Source: Roseateles_B flavus (GTDB lineage: Bacteria; Pseudomonadota; Gammaproteobacteria; Burkholderiales; Burkholderiaceae_C). From it: a DNA stretch of 64,000 nt. Each line of letters starts with the position of its first letter. The stretch's first letter is position 1. The position numbers were made by a program, and so were the translations under genes. The stretch is from assembly GCF_039872765.1 (NCBI RefSeq), contig NZ_JBDPZC010000008.1, forward strand, positions 124,001-188,000. Direction: 5' to 3'. The notes beneath the pieces were generated by a model. The model was not told where the DNA came from. It worked only from the letters and a program-made list of their open reading frames with translations, and did no database searches. Positions 1 through 8,216 of this stretch are shown one piece after another.

Positions 1-1
1 G

Positions 2-1288
2 CAGAAGGACGTGGGGGCCGCGGGCTACGAATGGATCAACCACTCCATACAGCCCACCCAGCTGCCGGGCCACGACTTCCGCGTCACGATAGGCGGCGAG
101 CGGGCCCAGCCCTACTCGGCCAGCGTGTTCAACATCTCGGCGATGAGCTTCGGCGCGCTGTCGGCCAATGCCATCCTGGCCCTGAACGCCGGGGCCAAGG
201 CCGGCGGCTTCGCCCATGACACCGGCGAGGGCTCGATCAGCCCCTACCACCGCGAGCACGGCGGCGACCTGATCTGGGAGATCGGCTCCGGCTACTTCGG
301 CTGCCGCACGCCCGCCGGGCGCTTCGACCCCGAGAAGTTCGCCCTCAACGCCCGCGACCCCCAGGTCAAGCTCATCGAGATCAAGCTGAGCCAGGGCGCC
401 AAGCCCGGCCACGGCGGCGTGCTGCCCGGGGCCAAGGTGACGCCCGAGATCGCCCTCACCCGCGGCGTGCCGGCGGGCGAGGACTGCAATTCGCCGGCCG
501 CGCATTCGGCCTTCACGACGCCGGTGGAGCTGATGCAGTTCATCGTCGAGCTGCGCCGGCTCTCGGGCGACAAGCCGGTGGGCTTCAAGCTGTGCATCGG
601 CCATCCCTGGGAGTGGTTCGCCCTGGCCAAGGCCATGCAGGAGACGGGCATCCTGCCCGACTTCATCGTGGTCGACGGCGCCGAGGGCGGCACCGGCGCC
701 GCGCCGCTGGAGTTCACCGACCACGTCGGCGCGCCCCTGCAGGAAGGACTGCTGCTGGTGCACAACACGCTGGAGGGGCTGGGCCTGCGCGAGCGCGTGC
801 GCATCGGCTGTGCGGGCAAGGTCGTCAGCGCTTTCGACATCGCCCGCGCCATGGCCCTGGGGGCGGACTGGTGCAACTCGGCACGCGGCTTCATGTTCGC
901 CCTGGGCTGCATCCAGGCCCAGGCCTGCCACACGGGGCGCTGCCCCACCGGCGTCACCACCCAGGACCCGCTGCGCCAGCAGGCCCTGGTGGTGCCTGAC
1001 AAGGCCGAGCGCGTCTACCGATTCCACCGCAACACCCTGCATGCGCTGCAGGAGCTGGTGCAGGCGGCCGGGCTGCTGCATCCCGGCGAGATCAGCGCCA
1101 ATCACATCGTGCACCGGGTCAGCCCGCACGAGGTGCGCCTGCTGACCAATCTGCTGCCCTTCGTGCGCCCCGGCGCGCTGCTGGAGGGAGAGCTGCCCGG
1201 CGCGGTCTTCAAGACGTACTGGCCCATGGCCAGCGCACACAGCTTCGAGCCGGTGCGAGCCCTGCGCCGGGGTTTCCTGGCCGTCTGA
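2..1288 (+). CDS. FMN-binding glutamate synthase family protein (5' truncated by window edge)
   Basis: The open frame runs into the window edge, so the N-terminus is missing; about 428 residues are visible. The product matches the FMN-binding synthase domain of glutamate synthase. It has the KPGHGG-x-LPGAKV loop near residue 140, a glycine-rich GAEGG-x-GAAP stretch typical of the FMN phosphate site, and a cysteine cluster with C-x5-C-x4-C spacing around residue 305, like the 3Fe-4S ligands of GltB. No glutaminase domain is visible, so it resembles the stand-alone GltB2-like oxidoreductases whose physiological substrate is often unknown. A hairpin with a T-rich tail follows the stop. Family assignment is firm; the reaction is inferred. 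Confidence 0.88.
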   Translation, partial: QKDVGAAGYEWINHSIQPTQLPGHDFRVTIGGERAQPYSASVFNISAMSFGALSANAILALNAGAKAGGFAHDTGEGSISPYHREHGGDLIWEIGSGYFGCRTPAGRFDPEKFALNARDPQVKLIEIKLSQGAKPGHGGVLPGAKVTPEIALTRGVPAGEDCNSPAAHSAFTTPVELMQFIVELRRLSGDKPVGFKLCIGHPWEWFALAKAMQETGILPDFIVVDGAEGGTGAAPLEFTDHVGAPLQEGLLLVHNTLEGLGLRERVRIGCAGKVVSAFDIARAMALGADWCNSARGFMFALGCIQAQACHTGRCPTGVTTQDPLRQQALVVPDKAERVYRFHRNTLHALQELVQAAGLLHPGEISANHIVHRVSPHEVRLLTNLLPFVRPGALLEGELPGAVFKTYWPMASAHSFEPVRALRRGFLAV

Positions 1289-1294
1289 GGCGGG

Positions 1295-1323
1295 CGGCGC
1301 CGGCTTTTTGCGCCGCTCTTTTG
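1295..1323 (+). terminator. Rho-independent terminator candidate
   Basis: A perfect 7-bp stem GCGGCGC/GCGCCGC (1295-1301 and 1311-1317) with a 9-nt loop is followed by TCTTTT, seven bases after the stop codon of the synthase-like gene. Confidence 0.5.
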
Positions 1324-1416
1324 ATCTCGGGCAGAGCCCGGCCTGAGCCCCGTGCCTGCGGGGTGGTCAAGACCCCCTGCTGGGGGAGAATGCGCGGCTT
1401 GTAAGCAAATGCACGC

Positions 1417-2106
1417 ATGTCTTCGGTCTTCCTGCTCCGCCACAGCCAACGTTCCCTGAACCGGGCGGTCGGAGACTTGGCGGACAGCGGCTGGCACTGC
1501 CTTGGGGCGAGTCAGCACTGGCAGGAGGCGGCGGCCAGCCTGCGTCACGCGATGCCGGCCTATCTGGTCAGCGACGTGCACCTCAGCGACGGCCATGCGA
1601 GCTGCCTGCTGCAACACCTGGACACGCTGCCGCCGGCGCTGGCGCGCCCTCGCGTGCTGCTGATCAGCGATGCCGTCGACGAGATGACCCTGTTCCGCAC
1701 GCTCAGCTGCGGGGCTCATGCCTACCACCTGGACCAGCCGCGCGGCCCCGGCCTGCAGGACAGCCTGCGGGCGCTGGCGCAGGGCCGGGCCCAGATGTCC
1801 CCGGCCATCGCGCGCCAGGCCTTGCAGAGCTTCGGCGCCATGCGCCGCCAGGCCAGCGAGGCGCGCCGCATCGAGGCCGGCCATGACCGCCAGCCCCTCG
1901 CGGCGCTGAGTCTGATCAGCCGGGCGGAGCAGGCCCTGCTGAGCCTGCTCTCGCATGGCTGGCTGGTGCCGGAGATCGCCGAGGCCTGGTATGTGCTGCA
2001 GGACGAGGTGGAGCGACGCATCGCCCGCCTGTACCGCAAGCTGCACGGGCTGTGCCCGCCGGCCCATGCGGGAGGCATGGCCGGGCTGCAGCTGATCGCC
2101 GCCTGA
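1417..2106 (+). CDS. LuxR/NarL-like response regulator, degenerate
   Basis: This 229-residue protein has a receiver-like N-terminal half with an aspartate (D53) at the expected end of beta-strand 3. The C-terminal segment, about residues 165-212, follows the LuxR/GerE helix-turn-helix pattern (ISRAEQALLSLL, then a recognition-helix-like stretch ending RLYRKLH). The glycine and threonine positions usual in the LuxR recognition helix are replaced. No kinase gene is adjacent, so a partner cannot be named. A cytoplasmic transcriptional regulator is likely, but loss of canonical residues means phosphorylation or DNA binding may be altered. Its stop codon directly abuts the stop of the convergent glutathione transferase gene. 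Confidence 0.6.
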   Translation: MSSVFLLRHSQRSLNRAVGDLADSGWHCLGASQHWQEAAASLRHAMPAYLVSDVHLSDGHASCLLQHLDTLPPALARPRVLLISDAVDEMTLFRTLSCGAHAYHLDQPRGPGLQDSLRALAQGRAQMSPAIARQALQSFGAMRRQASEARRIEAGHDRQPLAALSLISRAEQALLSLLSHGWLVPEIAEAWYVLQDEVERRIARLYRKLHGLCPPAHAGGMAGLQLIAA

Positions 2107-2736
2107 TCAGGCCGCCGGCGGGGCGGTGTCGACGAAGCTCTGGCGCGTGGCCAGCTTGGCCAGGTGGCGGGCCAGATTGGGGTATTCCTCGCGCCAGGCG
2201 ATGGCGGGGAAGCGGAAGTCCAGGTAGGCCAGGGCGCAGCCGGTGGCGATGTCGGCCAGGCTGAAGTGATTGCCCGAGCACCAGGGCTTCTCGCCCAGGC
2301 CCAGGCTCATGGCCTTCAGCGCGGCCTGCACCTTCTCCAGCTGGCGCTCCACCCAGGCGGCGCTGCGCTGGGCTTCGCTGCGGCCGGTCCAGGTCTGTTC
2401 CAGGCGGGCCAGGATGGCGGCATCCAGCAGGCCGTCGGCCAGGGCTTCCCAGGTGCGCACCTCGGTGCGCTCGCGGCCCCGCTCGGGGATCAGCTTGCCC
2501 ACGGGGGACAGGGTGTCCACGTACTCCACGATCACGCGGGAGTCGAAGACCGCACCGCTGATCGAGTCCTGGCCTTCCATGACCAGGCAAGGCACTTTGC
2601 CCAGCGGGTTCATCTTCATGATGGCATCGGAGGCCCAGACGTCTTCCAGCACGAACTGGTAGTCGAGCTTCTTTTCCGCCATCACGATGCGGACCTTGCG
2701 GACGTAGGGACTGGTAAGGGAACCGATGAGTTTCAT
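2107..2736 (-). CDS. Glutathione S-transferase
   Basis: A 209-residue protein with the full two-domain cytosolic GST fold. The N-terminal thioredoxin-like domain begins with a strand and SLTSPYVRK, where a serine sits at the usual catalytic/glutathione-activating position, followed by NPLGKVPCL with the cis-proline. The C-terminal helical domain has the FSLADIA motif that caps the fold. It would conjugate or bind glutathione in the cytoplasm; the substrate is not evident. Length and motifs match the small bacterial GSTs of the YibF type. It is transcribed alone, convergent with the upstream regulator gene, sharing the palindrome TGATCA across both stops. Confidence 0.9.
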   Translation of the reverse strand: MKLIGSLTSPYVRKVRIVMAEKKLDYQFVLEDVWASDAIMKMNPLGKVPCLVMEGQDSISGAVFDSRVIVEYVDTLSPVGKLIPERGRERTEVRTWEALADGLLDAAILARLEQTWTGRSEAQRSAAWVERQLEKVQAALKAMSLGLGEKPWCSGNHFSLADIATGCALAYLDFRFPAIAWREEYPNLARHLAKLATRQSFVDTAPPAA

Positions 2737-2987
2737 GTGTGGGCAGGGGACGCGTGTCCTCGTTTCGGCCGGATTCTAGGGGCAGAGCCCGGCGTCTCAG
2801 CTGACAGCGGGGGCGCAATCCGGGCCTCGCATGGGGGATTGCTGAAGGGGAGGAAAGCACGGCTTGCCAGCGAGGCCCGGCGCCTCGACACTCCCGCCCG
2901 GGTCGCCGGGCCCGGGGCGATGCATCGTTCCGGGGCACGCAGGCGCCCGGCATTTCTACAACATTTCCGAGCCCAGGGAGGGCCTCC

Positions 2988-4208
2988 ATGGAAGAACACG
3001 ACAAGGCTGCGCCAGCAGCCGGGGCGTCCGTCGCCCTTGAATCGACGATCGCGCAGCCCACCGAGCGGCCTCTTGAACCCTCCGTTGCACGACCCCCGGA
3101 ACCGCGGCGCCTGAGCCTGCAGTTCACCGGTTCTGGCAGCGAGTATTTCCGGATCTGGATCGTCAACCTGCTGCTGAGTCTGGTGACGCTGGGGCTCTAC
3201 CTGCCGCATGCCAAGGCCCGGCGCCTGCGCTATTTCTATGCCAACACCCTGGTCGACGGCGAGGCCCTGGCCTTCCATGGCGACCCCTGGCGCATGTTCC
3301 GCGGCTTCGTGCTGCTGGCCGTGCTGATGGGCTGCTACGCTGTCGCCGGGCAGATGTCGCCGACCAGCGGCTTCATCGCCTTCCTGGTGCTGTGCGCGGT
3401 CTGGCCGGCCCTGTGGCAGTCCAGCCTGAGCTTCCGGCTGAGCAACACCAGCTGGCGCGGCCTGCGCTTTCGATTCCTGGGCAGCAAGAAGGACGCCTAC
3501 CTGACGCTGCTGCCGACCTACGTGCCCACCATCGCCCTGGTGGGCGTGCAGGCCTTCTTTGCCAAGGACCTCGTGGCGAGCGACGGCAAGCCGGAGGGGC
3601 CTGCCCTGGCGTGGATGGGCACCATCGTGCTGGTCTGGTACCTGCTGACCCCCTGGATGCTGTGGTCCCTCAAGCGCTACCAGCATGGGGCCTATGCCTT
3701 TGCGAGCCAGCGCACGCGCATGCCGGTGGGCCTGGGCACCTTCTACCTGATGGCGCTGAAGGCCCTGGGCGTGCTGCTGCTGGCTCTGGTGGCCATCGTC
3801 GGGATGATCTTCCTCGGCGGCTGGTTGTCCAAGGGCAACATGACGTGGTTGATCGGCAGTGTCATGCTGGGCTACCTGATCTTCTTCGTGATCACCGCGC
3901 CCTACTTCACCGCCCGGGTCCAGAACCTCGTCTGGGGCCATACCGAGGCCCAGGCCCTGCGCTTCGACAGTCAGCTGAGCTTTGGCTCCCTGGCCCTGCT
4001 GACCCTGAAGAACTGGCTGCTGACGGCCGTGACGCTGGGCCTGTACCGGCCCTTCGCGGCCGTGCGCACGGCGAAGCTGCGCCTGGAGTCCCTGAGCATC
4101 CACTGCAGTGAAGACCCTGCCGAATGGATGCAGGCCGCCATGCAGGTCGACAAGGACGCGGCAGGCGAGGCCGCCGGTGACTTCTTCGGCATCGATGTCG
4201 GGTTGTGA
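2988..4208 (+). CDS. DUF898 (YjgN-like) integral membrane protein
   Basis: A 406-residue polytopic membrane protein. After about 45 polar, proline-rich residues comes the DUF898 signature: a short beta-like FTGSG stretch, a hydrophobic helix ending TLGLYLPHAKARRLRYFYANT, and later a second repeat of the same design (KNWLLTAVTLGLYRPFAAVRTAKLR). I count at least six hydrophobic segments. The start has a GGGAGG ribosome site eight bases upstream. The gene is followed after 4 bp by an M48 peptidase, a pairing that suggests a shared envelope role. The biochemical function of DUF898 proteins is not established. Confidence 0.88.
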   Translation: MEEHDKAAPAAGASVALESTIAQPTERPLEPSVARPPEPRRLSLQFTGSGSEYFRIWIVNLLLSLVTLGLYLPHAKARRLRYFYANTLVDGEALAFHGDPWRMFRGFVLLAVLMGCYAVAGQMSPTSGFIAFLVLCAVWPALWQSSLSFRLSNTSWRGLRFRFLGSKKDAYLTLLPTYVPTIALVGVQAFFAKDLVASDGKPEGPALAWMGTIVLVWYLLTPWMLWSLKRYQHGAYAFASQRTRMPVGLGTFYLMALKALGVLLLALVAIVGMIFLGGWLSKGNMTWLIGSVMLGYLIFFVITAPYFTARVQNLVWGHTEAQALRFDSQLSFGSLALLTLKNWLLTAVTLGLYRPFAAVRTAKLRLESLSIHCSEDPAEWMQAAMQVDKDAAGEAAGDFFGIDVGL

Positions 4209-4212
4209 GGCC

Positions 4213-5256
4213 ATGAGTGCGCAGTCCCTGACGGATCCGGGGGCGGCCTCGACGCTCGCGGTCAGCCATTTCGACGGCCGCCAGGCCCGGGCCCGTGAGG
4301 CCAGGGTCTGGATCGCGGGCCAGCGCCTCATGCTGGACTCCGAAGGCCGGCAGGAGCACTACGAGCTGGCACAGGTGCGCTGGTCCGAGCTGAGCCGTCA
4401 TGGCCAGCGCCAGGCTCAGCTGCCTGACGGCGGCCTGCTGCGGGCCCAGGATGCCGCGGCCTGGGACGCCTGGGCTGCCGAGGCCGGGCTGGGGCGCCCC
4501 CTGGTGGCGCGCTGGGCCCAGAGCTGGCGCTGGACCGCGGTGGCCCTGCTGGGTCTGGTCGCGGTGGTGCTCGCCCTGTGGCGCTGGGGTGCGCCGCTGG
4601 CCGGGCAGGGCACGGCGCTGCTGCTGCCCCAGTCCTCCGAGCAGGCGCTGGGCGACAAGATCCTGGCGGGACTGGACGAACAGTGGCTCAAGCCCAGCAG
4701 CCTCGATGCGGCCGAGCAGGCGCGCTGGCGCCGGCACCTGGAGCAGCTCCTGCGCGGCGGCGGCGCCCTGCCGGAGCATCGACTGGTCTTCCGCGCCGTG
4801 GACAAGTCCATCGGCCCCAACGCCTTTGCGCTGCCCGGGGGCACCGTGGTCATCACCGATGCACTGCTGGAGACGCTGAAGGACGATGACAGCGCCCTGC
4901 TGGGCGTGATCGGCCATGAGCTGGGCCATGTGCGGCACCGCCACGCCCTGCGCCTGGTGGTGCAGGGCGGCGTGGTGGCCGGTGTCTTCGGCCTGGTGGT
5001 GGGAGACTTCTCCAGCCTGCTGGCCCTGGCGCCGAGCGTGCTGGCCCAGCAGGCCTATTCGCGCGACTTCGAACGCGAGGCCGACCGCGAGGCCCTGGCC
5101 CTGCTGCAGGCCACCGGACGGGACGGCAGCGGCATGCTGCGCTTCTTCGACCAGCTCGAGGCCCTGCACAAGGGGCGGGACCTCGCCGGGGACCTGGGCC
5201 TGCTGTCCAGCCATCCCGCCGACGCCGAGCGCCGCCGCTTCTTCACGCCTCGCTGA
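4213..5256 (+). CDS. M48 family zinc metallopeptidase, membrane-anchored
   Basis: A 347-residue protein read from the ATG four bases after the DUF898 stop; a longer in-frame start inside the upstream gene is less likely. Residues 1-95 form a soluble N-terminal region, a single transmembrane helix spans about 105-125, and the M48 peptidase domain follows. The HELGH zinc site is at 235-239 and the glutamate ligand of E-x-x-A-D is at 287. All catalytic residues are present, so it should be active. M48 proteins of this kind act in envelope protein quality control. Tight spacing implies co-translation with the DUF898 protein, its probable partner or substrate. Confidence 0.9.
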   Translation: MSAQSLTDPGAASTLAVSHFDGRQARAREARVWIAGQRLMLDSEGRQEHYELAQVRWSELSRHGQRQAQLPDGGLLRAQDAAAWDAWAAEAGLGRPLVARWAQSWRWTAVALLGLVAVVLALWRWGAPLAGQGTALLLPQSSEQALGDKILAGLDEQWLKPSSLDAAEQARWRRHLEQLLRGGGALPEHRLVFRAVDKSIGPNAFALPGGTVVITDALLETLKDDDSALLGVIGHELGHVRHRHALRLVVQGGVVAGVFGLVVGDFSSLLALAPSVLAQQAYSRDFEREADREALALLQATGRDGSGMLRFFDQLEALHKGRDLAGDLGLLSSHPADAERRRFFTPR

Positions 5257-5279
5257 TTCCGCCTGGAGACCGCCACGCC

Positions 5280-5831
5280 ATGAGCCCCCGCCTGCCCGCC
5301 ATCACCCTGCGCCACGTCCGCGAGGACGACATGCCCCTGCTGATCCGGGCGGCGACCGACCCGGCCTGGCGCGGCGCCTTCGCGCCGGGGCGCGTCACCG
5401 CGCCGGCCACGCTGTGGCAGCGCTTCCGGGACAACGGCTTTTCCAGCGAGGACATGGAACGGCTGATGATCGTCAACGAGGAGGACCGCGTGGTGGGTCA
5501 TGTGGTGCACTTCCTGGCGCACCGCTATTCCACGGCCCGCGAGATCGGTTGGTCGGTCTACGACCCGGCCGACCGCGGCAAGGGCTATGGCTCGGCCGCG
5601 GCGCGCGCCCTGGTGGACTACCTCTTCCGCAGCCTGCCCCTGCACCGCCTGTGCTGCAGCCTCTCGCCCGACAACGTGGCCTCGGCCCGGGTCGCGCAGA
5701 AGGCCGGCTTCCATTGCGAGGGCCTGATGCGGGGCGTGGTGTTCGCCGGCGGCGAGTACCTGGACGGCGAGTTCTACGGCATGACGCGCGAGGACTGGCG
5801 TCTGGCAGGCGTCGGCTCATCACTAGAATAA
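5280..5831 (+). CDS. GNAT N-acetyltransferase (RimJ/RimL type)
   Basis: A 183-residue single-domain acetyltransferase. The acetyl-CoA loop is seen in GWSVYDPADRGKGYGSAAARAL, whose R-G-K-G-Y-G part fits the Q/R-x-x-G-x-G/A consensus, and the C-terminal part has the N-x-x-S-x-R-V-x-x-K-x-G-F motif usual in RimJ/RimL relatives. Such enzymes acetylate protein N-termini, amino acids or small amines; the acceptor here is unknown. It starts 23 bp after the M48 gene and may be cotranscribed with it. Its last codons overlap the first CTAGAA half-site of the operator of the next operon. Confidence 0.88.
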   Translation: MSPRLPAITLRHVREDDMPLLIRAATDPAWRGAFAPGRVTAPATLWQRFRDNGFSSEDMERLMIVNEEDRVVGHVVHFLAHRYSTAREIGWSVYDPADRGKGYGSAAARALVDYLFRSLPLHRLCCSLSPDNVASARVAQKAGFHCEGLMRGVVFAGGEYLDGEFYGMTREDWRLAGVGSSLE

Positions 5832-5856
5832 AAGTTCTAGACAGTATGTTCTAGAA
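5823..5856. promoter_or_regulatory. CTAG-rich operator, probable BlaI-type repressor site
   Basis: CTAGAA (5823-5828) and TTCTAG (5835-5840) form an inverted repeat with a 6-bp spacer, and the palindrome TTCTAGAA follows at 5849-5856. Three CTAG tetranucleotides in 34 bp are striking in such GC-rich DNA. The site lies 17 bp before the BlaI-like repressor gene, where an autoregulatory operator is expected for this family. Assignment to the repressor is inference. Confidence 0.6.
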
Positions 5857-5872
5857 AATCTATGCTGTCGGC

Positions 5873-6277
5873 ATGAAGACAGCGTCCCCCCCTCCTTCCA
5901 CGCCCAAGCCGACCCCGGCCGAGCTGGACCTGCTGCGCGTGCTGTGGCGCATCGGCGCGGCCGATGCCCGCCAGGTGCACGAAGCCCTGCTCCCCGAGCG
6001 CCCCGAGGCCAGCTATGCCACCGTGCTGCGCCAGCTGCAGCTGATGCACGCCAAGGGCCTGGTCGAGCGTGATGAATCCTGCCGCCCCCACCAGTACGCC
6101 GCCGCGCAGGCGCAGCAGACCCTGCAGACCCGCCTGCTCAAGGACCTCATCGCCAAGGCCTTCGCCGGCTCGGGCAAGGCCCTGGTCATGGCTGCGCTGA
6201 AAGGCCATGTGAGCCGCAAGGAGCGTGACGAGATCCGCCGCCTGCTCCAGGACAAGGCGCAGGGGGGCGCGGAATGA
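5873..6277 (+). CDS. BlaI/MecI/CopY family transcriptional repressor
   Basis: A 134-residue protein with the BlaI winged helix: PTPAELDLLRVLW at the start, a recognition-helix region around SYATVLRQLQLMHAKGLV, and a C-terminal helical dimerisation part ending about residue 125. In the family, the dimer represses its own operon until a membrane M56 protease triggers cleavage. The gene has an apparent operator directly upstream and its TGA overlaps the ATG of the M56 gene (ATGA), so the two are translationally coupled, exactly as blaI-blaR1 pairs are. No beta-lactamase gene is adjacent, so the regulon could be cell-wall genes elsewhere or just this operon. Confidence 0.92.
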   Translation: MKTASPPPSTPKPTPAELDLLRVLWRIGAADARQVHEALLPERPEASYATVLRQLQLMHAKGLVERDESCRPHQYAAAQAQQTLQTRLLKDLIAKAFAGSGKALVMAALKGHVSRKERDEIRRLLQDKAQGGAE

Positions 6278-8175
6278 GCGAGCTCCTGGACCTTCTTGAC
6301 ACGCTCCCCTGGCTGCCCGCCCTGGGCTGGGCCCTGCTGAACTTCGTCTGGCAGGGCGCGCTGATCGGCGTGCTGATCGCCGGGGCCCTGCGCCTGCTGG
6401 CCCAGGCGCCCGCGCGGCACCGCTACCTGGTCTGCGGCCTCGGCCTGCTGTGGTGCCTGGCCCTGCCCCTGAGCGCCTGCCTGCAGGCCTGGGTGGCCGG
6501 GCCTGGCGAACTGGAGCAGGCGCTGGAGTTCAGCAGCGAGCTGCTGTGGATGCAGGCCCTCACCGAGCTGATGCCGCAGGTGGTGCTGGTCTGGATCCTC
6601 GGCGTGGGGCTGATGAGCCTGCGCCTGGCCGGTGGCCTGTGGTGGGTGCGCGGCCTGCGTCGCGCGGCCACGCCGGCGCCCGCTGAATGGCAGCTGCGCC
6701 TGGAGCTGCTGGCCCGCCGCCTGGGGCTCAGGCGGCCGGTGCGGCTGCTGCTGTCGGAGGCCGTCAGCGGCCCGGTGGCCCTGGGCCTGCTGCGGCCCCT
6801 GGTGATCCTGCCCTGCAGCCTGCTGAGCCAGATGCCCCCGGCCCTGGTGGAGGCCCTGCTGGCCCACGAGCTGGCCCATGTGCGGCGCTGGGACTACGGC
6901 ATCAACCTGCTGCAGAGCCTGGCCGAGGCGCTGCTCTTCTTCCACCCGGTGGTGTGGTGGCTGTCCGAGCGCATGCGCGCCGAGCGCGAGCAGGTGGCCG
7001 ACGCCCTGGCGGCCCAGGCCCTCGCCCAGCCGCGGGACCTGGCCCGCGCCCTGCAGCAGCTGAGCGAATGGCAGCCGCCCGTCCTGCCCCTGGTGCAGGC
7101 GGCCCGTGGCCGGCACGGTGGCCTGCTGCTGCAGCGCGTGCGCGGCCTGCTGCAGCCCGGCGAGCGCCTGATGCCGGCCTGGAAGCTGGCCCTGCCCGCC
7201 TTGCTGCTGGCCCTGGGCGGCCTGCTGGCCCAGGCGCAGGCCAAGGTCAATGCCGGCAGCGAGGCCGGCACAGAGGCCGCCGTGCTGGCGGCCCTGCCGC
7301 CGCCCGCCGCCTCCGAGCCGGAGCCCGCGGGGCCCGCCGCCTCGGCGGTGGCGGCGCAGGCCGTGCTGCAGGCCGCGTCTTCCGCGCCTGTGCAGCCCAC
7401 GGCCGTGCTGGCCGCACCCGCCCGGCCCACGACCTCCGGCTGGCGCCTGCCCGTCAACGCCCGGCATGCCGTGGTGATCGAGGAAGGCAGCGGTCGCGTG
7501 CTGATGGCCAAGGATGCTGACGAGCCGGTGCCCATCGCCTCGCTGACCAAGCTGGTGACGGCCATGGTGGTGCTGGATGCGCGCCAGGACCCGCAGGAGC
7601 AGTTGCGCATTGCCGATGAAGACGTGGACCGCCTCAAGCACAGCGCCTCGCACCTCAAGGTGGGCAGCCGCCTGCCGCGCGAGGCCGCGCTGAAGCTGGC
7701 GCTGCTGTCCTCGGAGAACCGCGCAGCCTCGGCGCTGGCCCGGGCCTATCCGGGCGGCCTGGAGGCCTTCCGCCTGGCGGTGCGGCGCAAGCTGCAGGGC
7801 CTGGGCCTGCAGCGCACCGTGATCCAGGAGCCCACCGGTCTGTCGCCGGAGAACGTCTCCACCGCCAGCGAGATGGCACGCATCGCCGCCGCGGCCAGTC
7901 GCTACAGCGAGATCAACGCCATCACCAGTGCGTCCAAGGCCCGGGTCCCGGTCAATGGCCAGGCCCGCGAGTTCCACAACACCAACCGCCTGGTGGGCCG
8001 CAAGGGCTGGGACATCCTGCTGTCCAAGACCGGCTACACCGAGGAGGCGGGCCGCTGCCTGACCATGCGCATGAAGGAGGCGGGCAAGGCCGTCACCGTC
8101 GTGCTGCTGGACGCCGACGGCTCGGCCCAGCGCCTCAAGGACGCCGCGGCCATCCGCCGCTCGCTGGGTCGCTGA
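6274..8175 (+). CDS. BlaR1-like M56 metallopeptidase fused to a PBP7-like (S11) D,D-peptidase domain
   Basis: A 633-residue membrane protein. Residues 1-130 hold about four transmembrane helices. The M56 zinc protease domain has H198-E199-L200-A201-H202 and the third ligand in E239-x-x-A-D. A last hydrophobic helix at about 303-322 leads to a proline/alanine-rich linker (325-390) and a periplasmic domain (about 391-633) closely resembling E. coli PbpG/PBP7. That domain has S423-x-x-K426, the S480-E481-N482 triad, EPTGLSPENVSTA and K585-T586-G587, all intact. BlaR1 and MecR1 normally carry a class D beta-lactamase-like sensor here; an S11 endopeptidase-like sensor is unusual. The domain could sense beta-lactams or muropeptides by acylation, and might also cut peptidoglycan. 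Translation is coupled to the repressor gene. Confidence 0.88.
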   Translation: MSELLDLLDTLPWLPALGWALLNFVWQGALIGVLIAGALRLLAQAPARHRYLVCGLGLLWCLALPLSACLQAWVAGPGELEQALEFSSELLWMQALTELMPQVVLVWILGVGLMSLRLAGGLWWVRGLRRAATPAPAEWQLRLELLARRLGLRRPVRLLLSEAVSGPVALGLLRPLVILPCSLLSQMPPALVEALLAHELAHVRRWDYGINLLQSLAEALLFFHPVVWWLSERMRAEREQVADALAAQALAQPRDLARALQQLSEWQPPVLPLVQAARGRHGGLLLQRVRGLLQPGERLMPAWKLALPALLLALGGLLAQAQAKVNAGSEAGTEAAVLAALPPPAASEPEPAGPAASAVAAQAVLQAASSAPVQPTAVLAAPARPTTSGWRLPVNARHAVVIEEGSGRVLMAKDADEPVPIASLTKLVTAMVVLDARQDPQEQLRIADEDVDRLKHSASHLKVGSRLPREAALKLALLSSENRAASALARAYPGGLEAFRLAVRRKLQGLGLQRTVIQEPTGLSPENVSTASEMARIAAAASRYSEINAITSASKARVPVNGQAREFHNTNRLVGRKGWDILLSKTGYTEEAGRCLTMRMKEAGKAVTVVLLDADGSAQRLKDAAAIRRSLGR

Positions 8176-8210
8176 GCCGCTGAGCCGCTGAGCCGCTGAG
8201 CCGCTGAGCC
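8171..8210. repeat. Five perfect tandem copies of an 8-bp unit (GCTGAGCC)
   Basis: The array begins inside the last codon of the M56-PBP7 gene; its stop codon TGA is part of the first unit. Five identical 8-bp units follow without mismatch. Each unit carries its own TGA, so copy-number change would not lengthen the protein. Confidence 0.9.
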
Positions 8211-8216
8211 GCAACT

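Noticed and set aside
2101..2112. TGATCA palindrome shared by two convergent stop codons as a regulatory site
   Set aside because: Simple consequence of abutting TGA codons; no other signal supports regulation.
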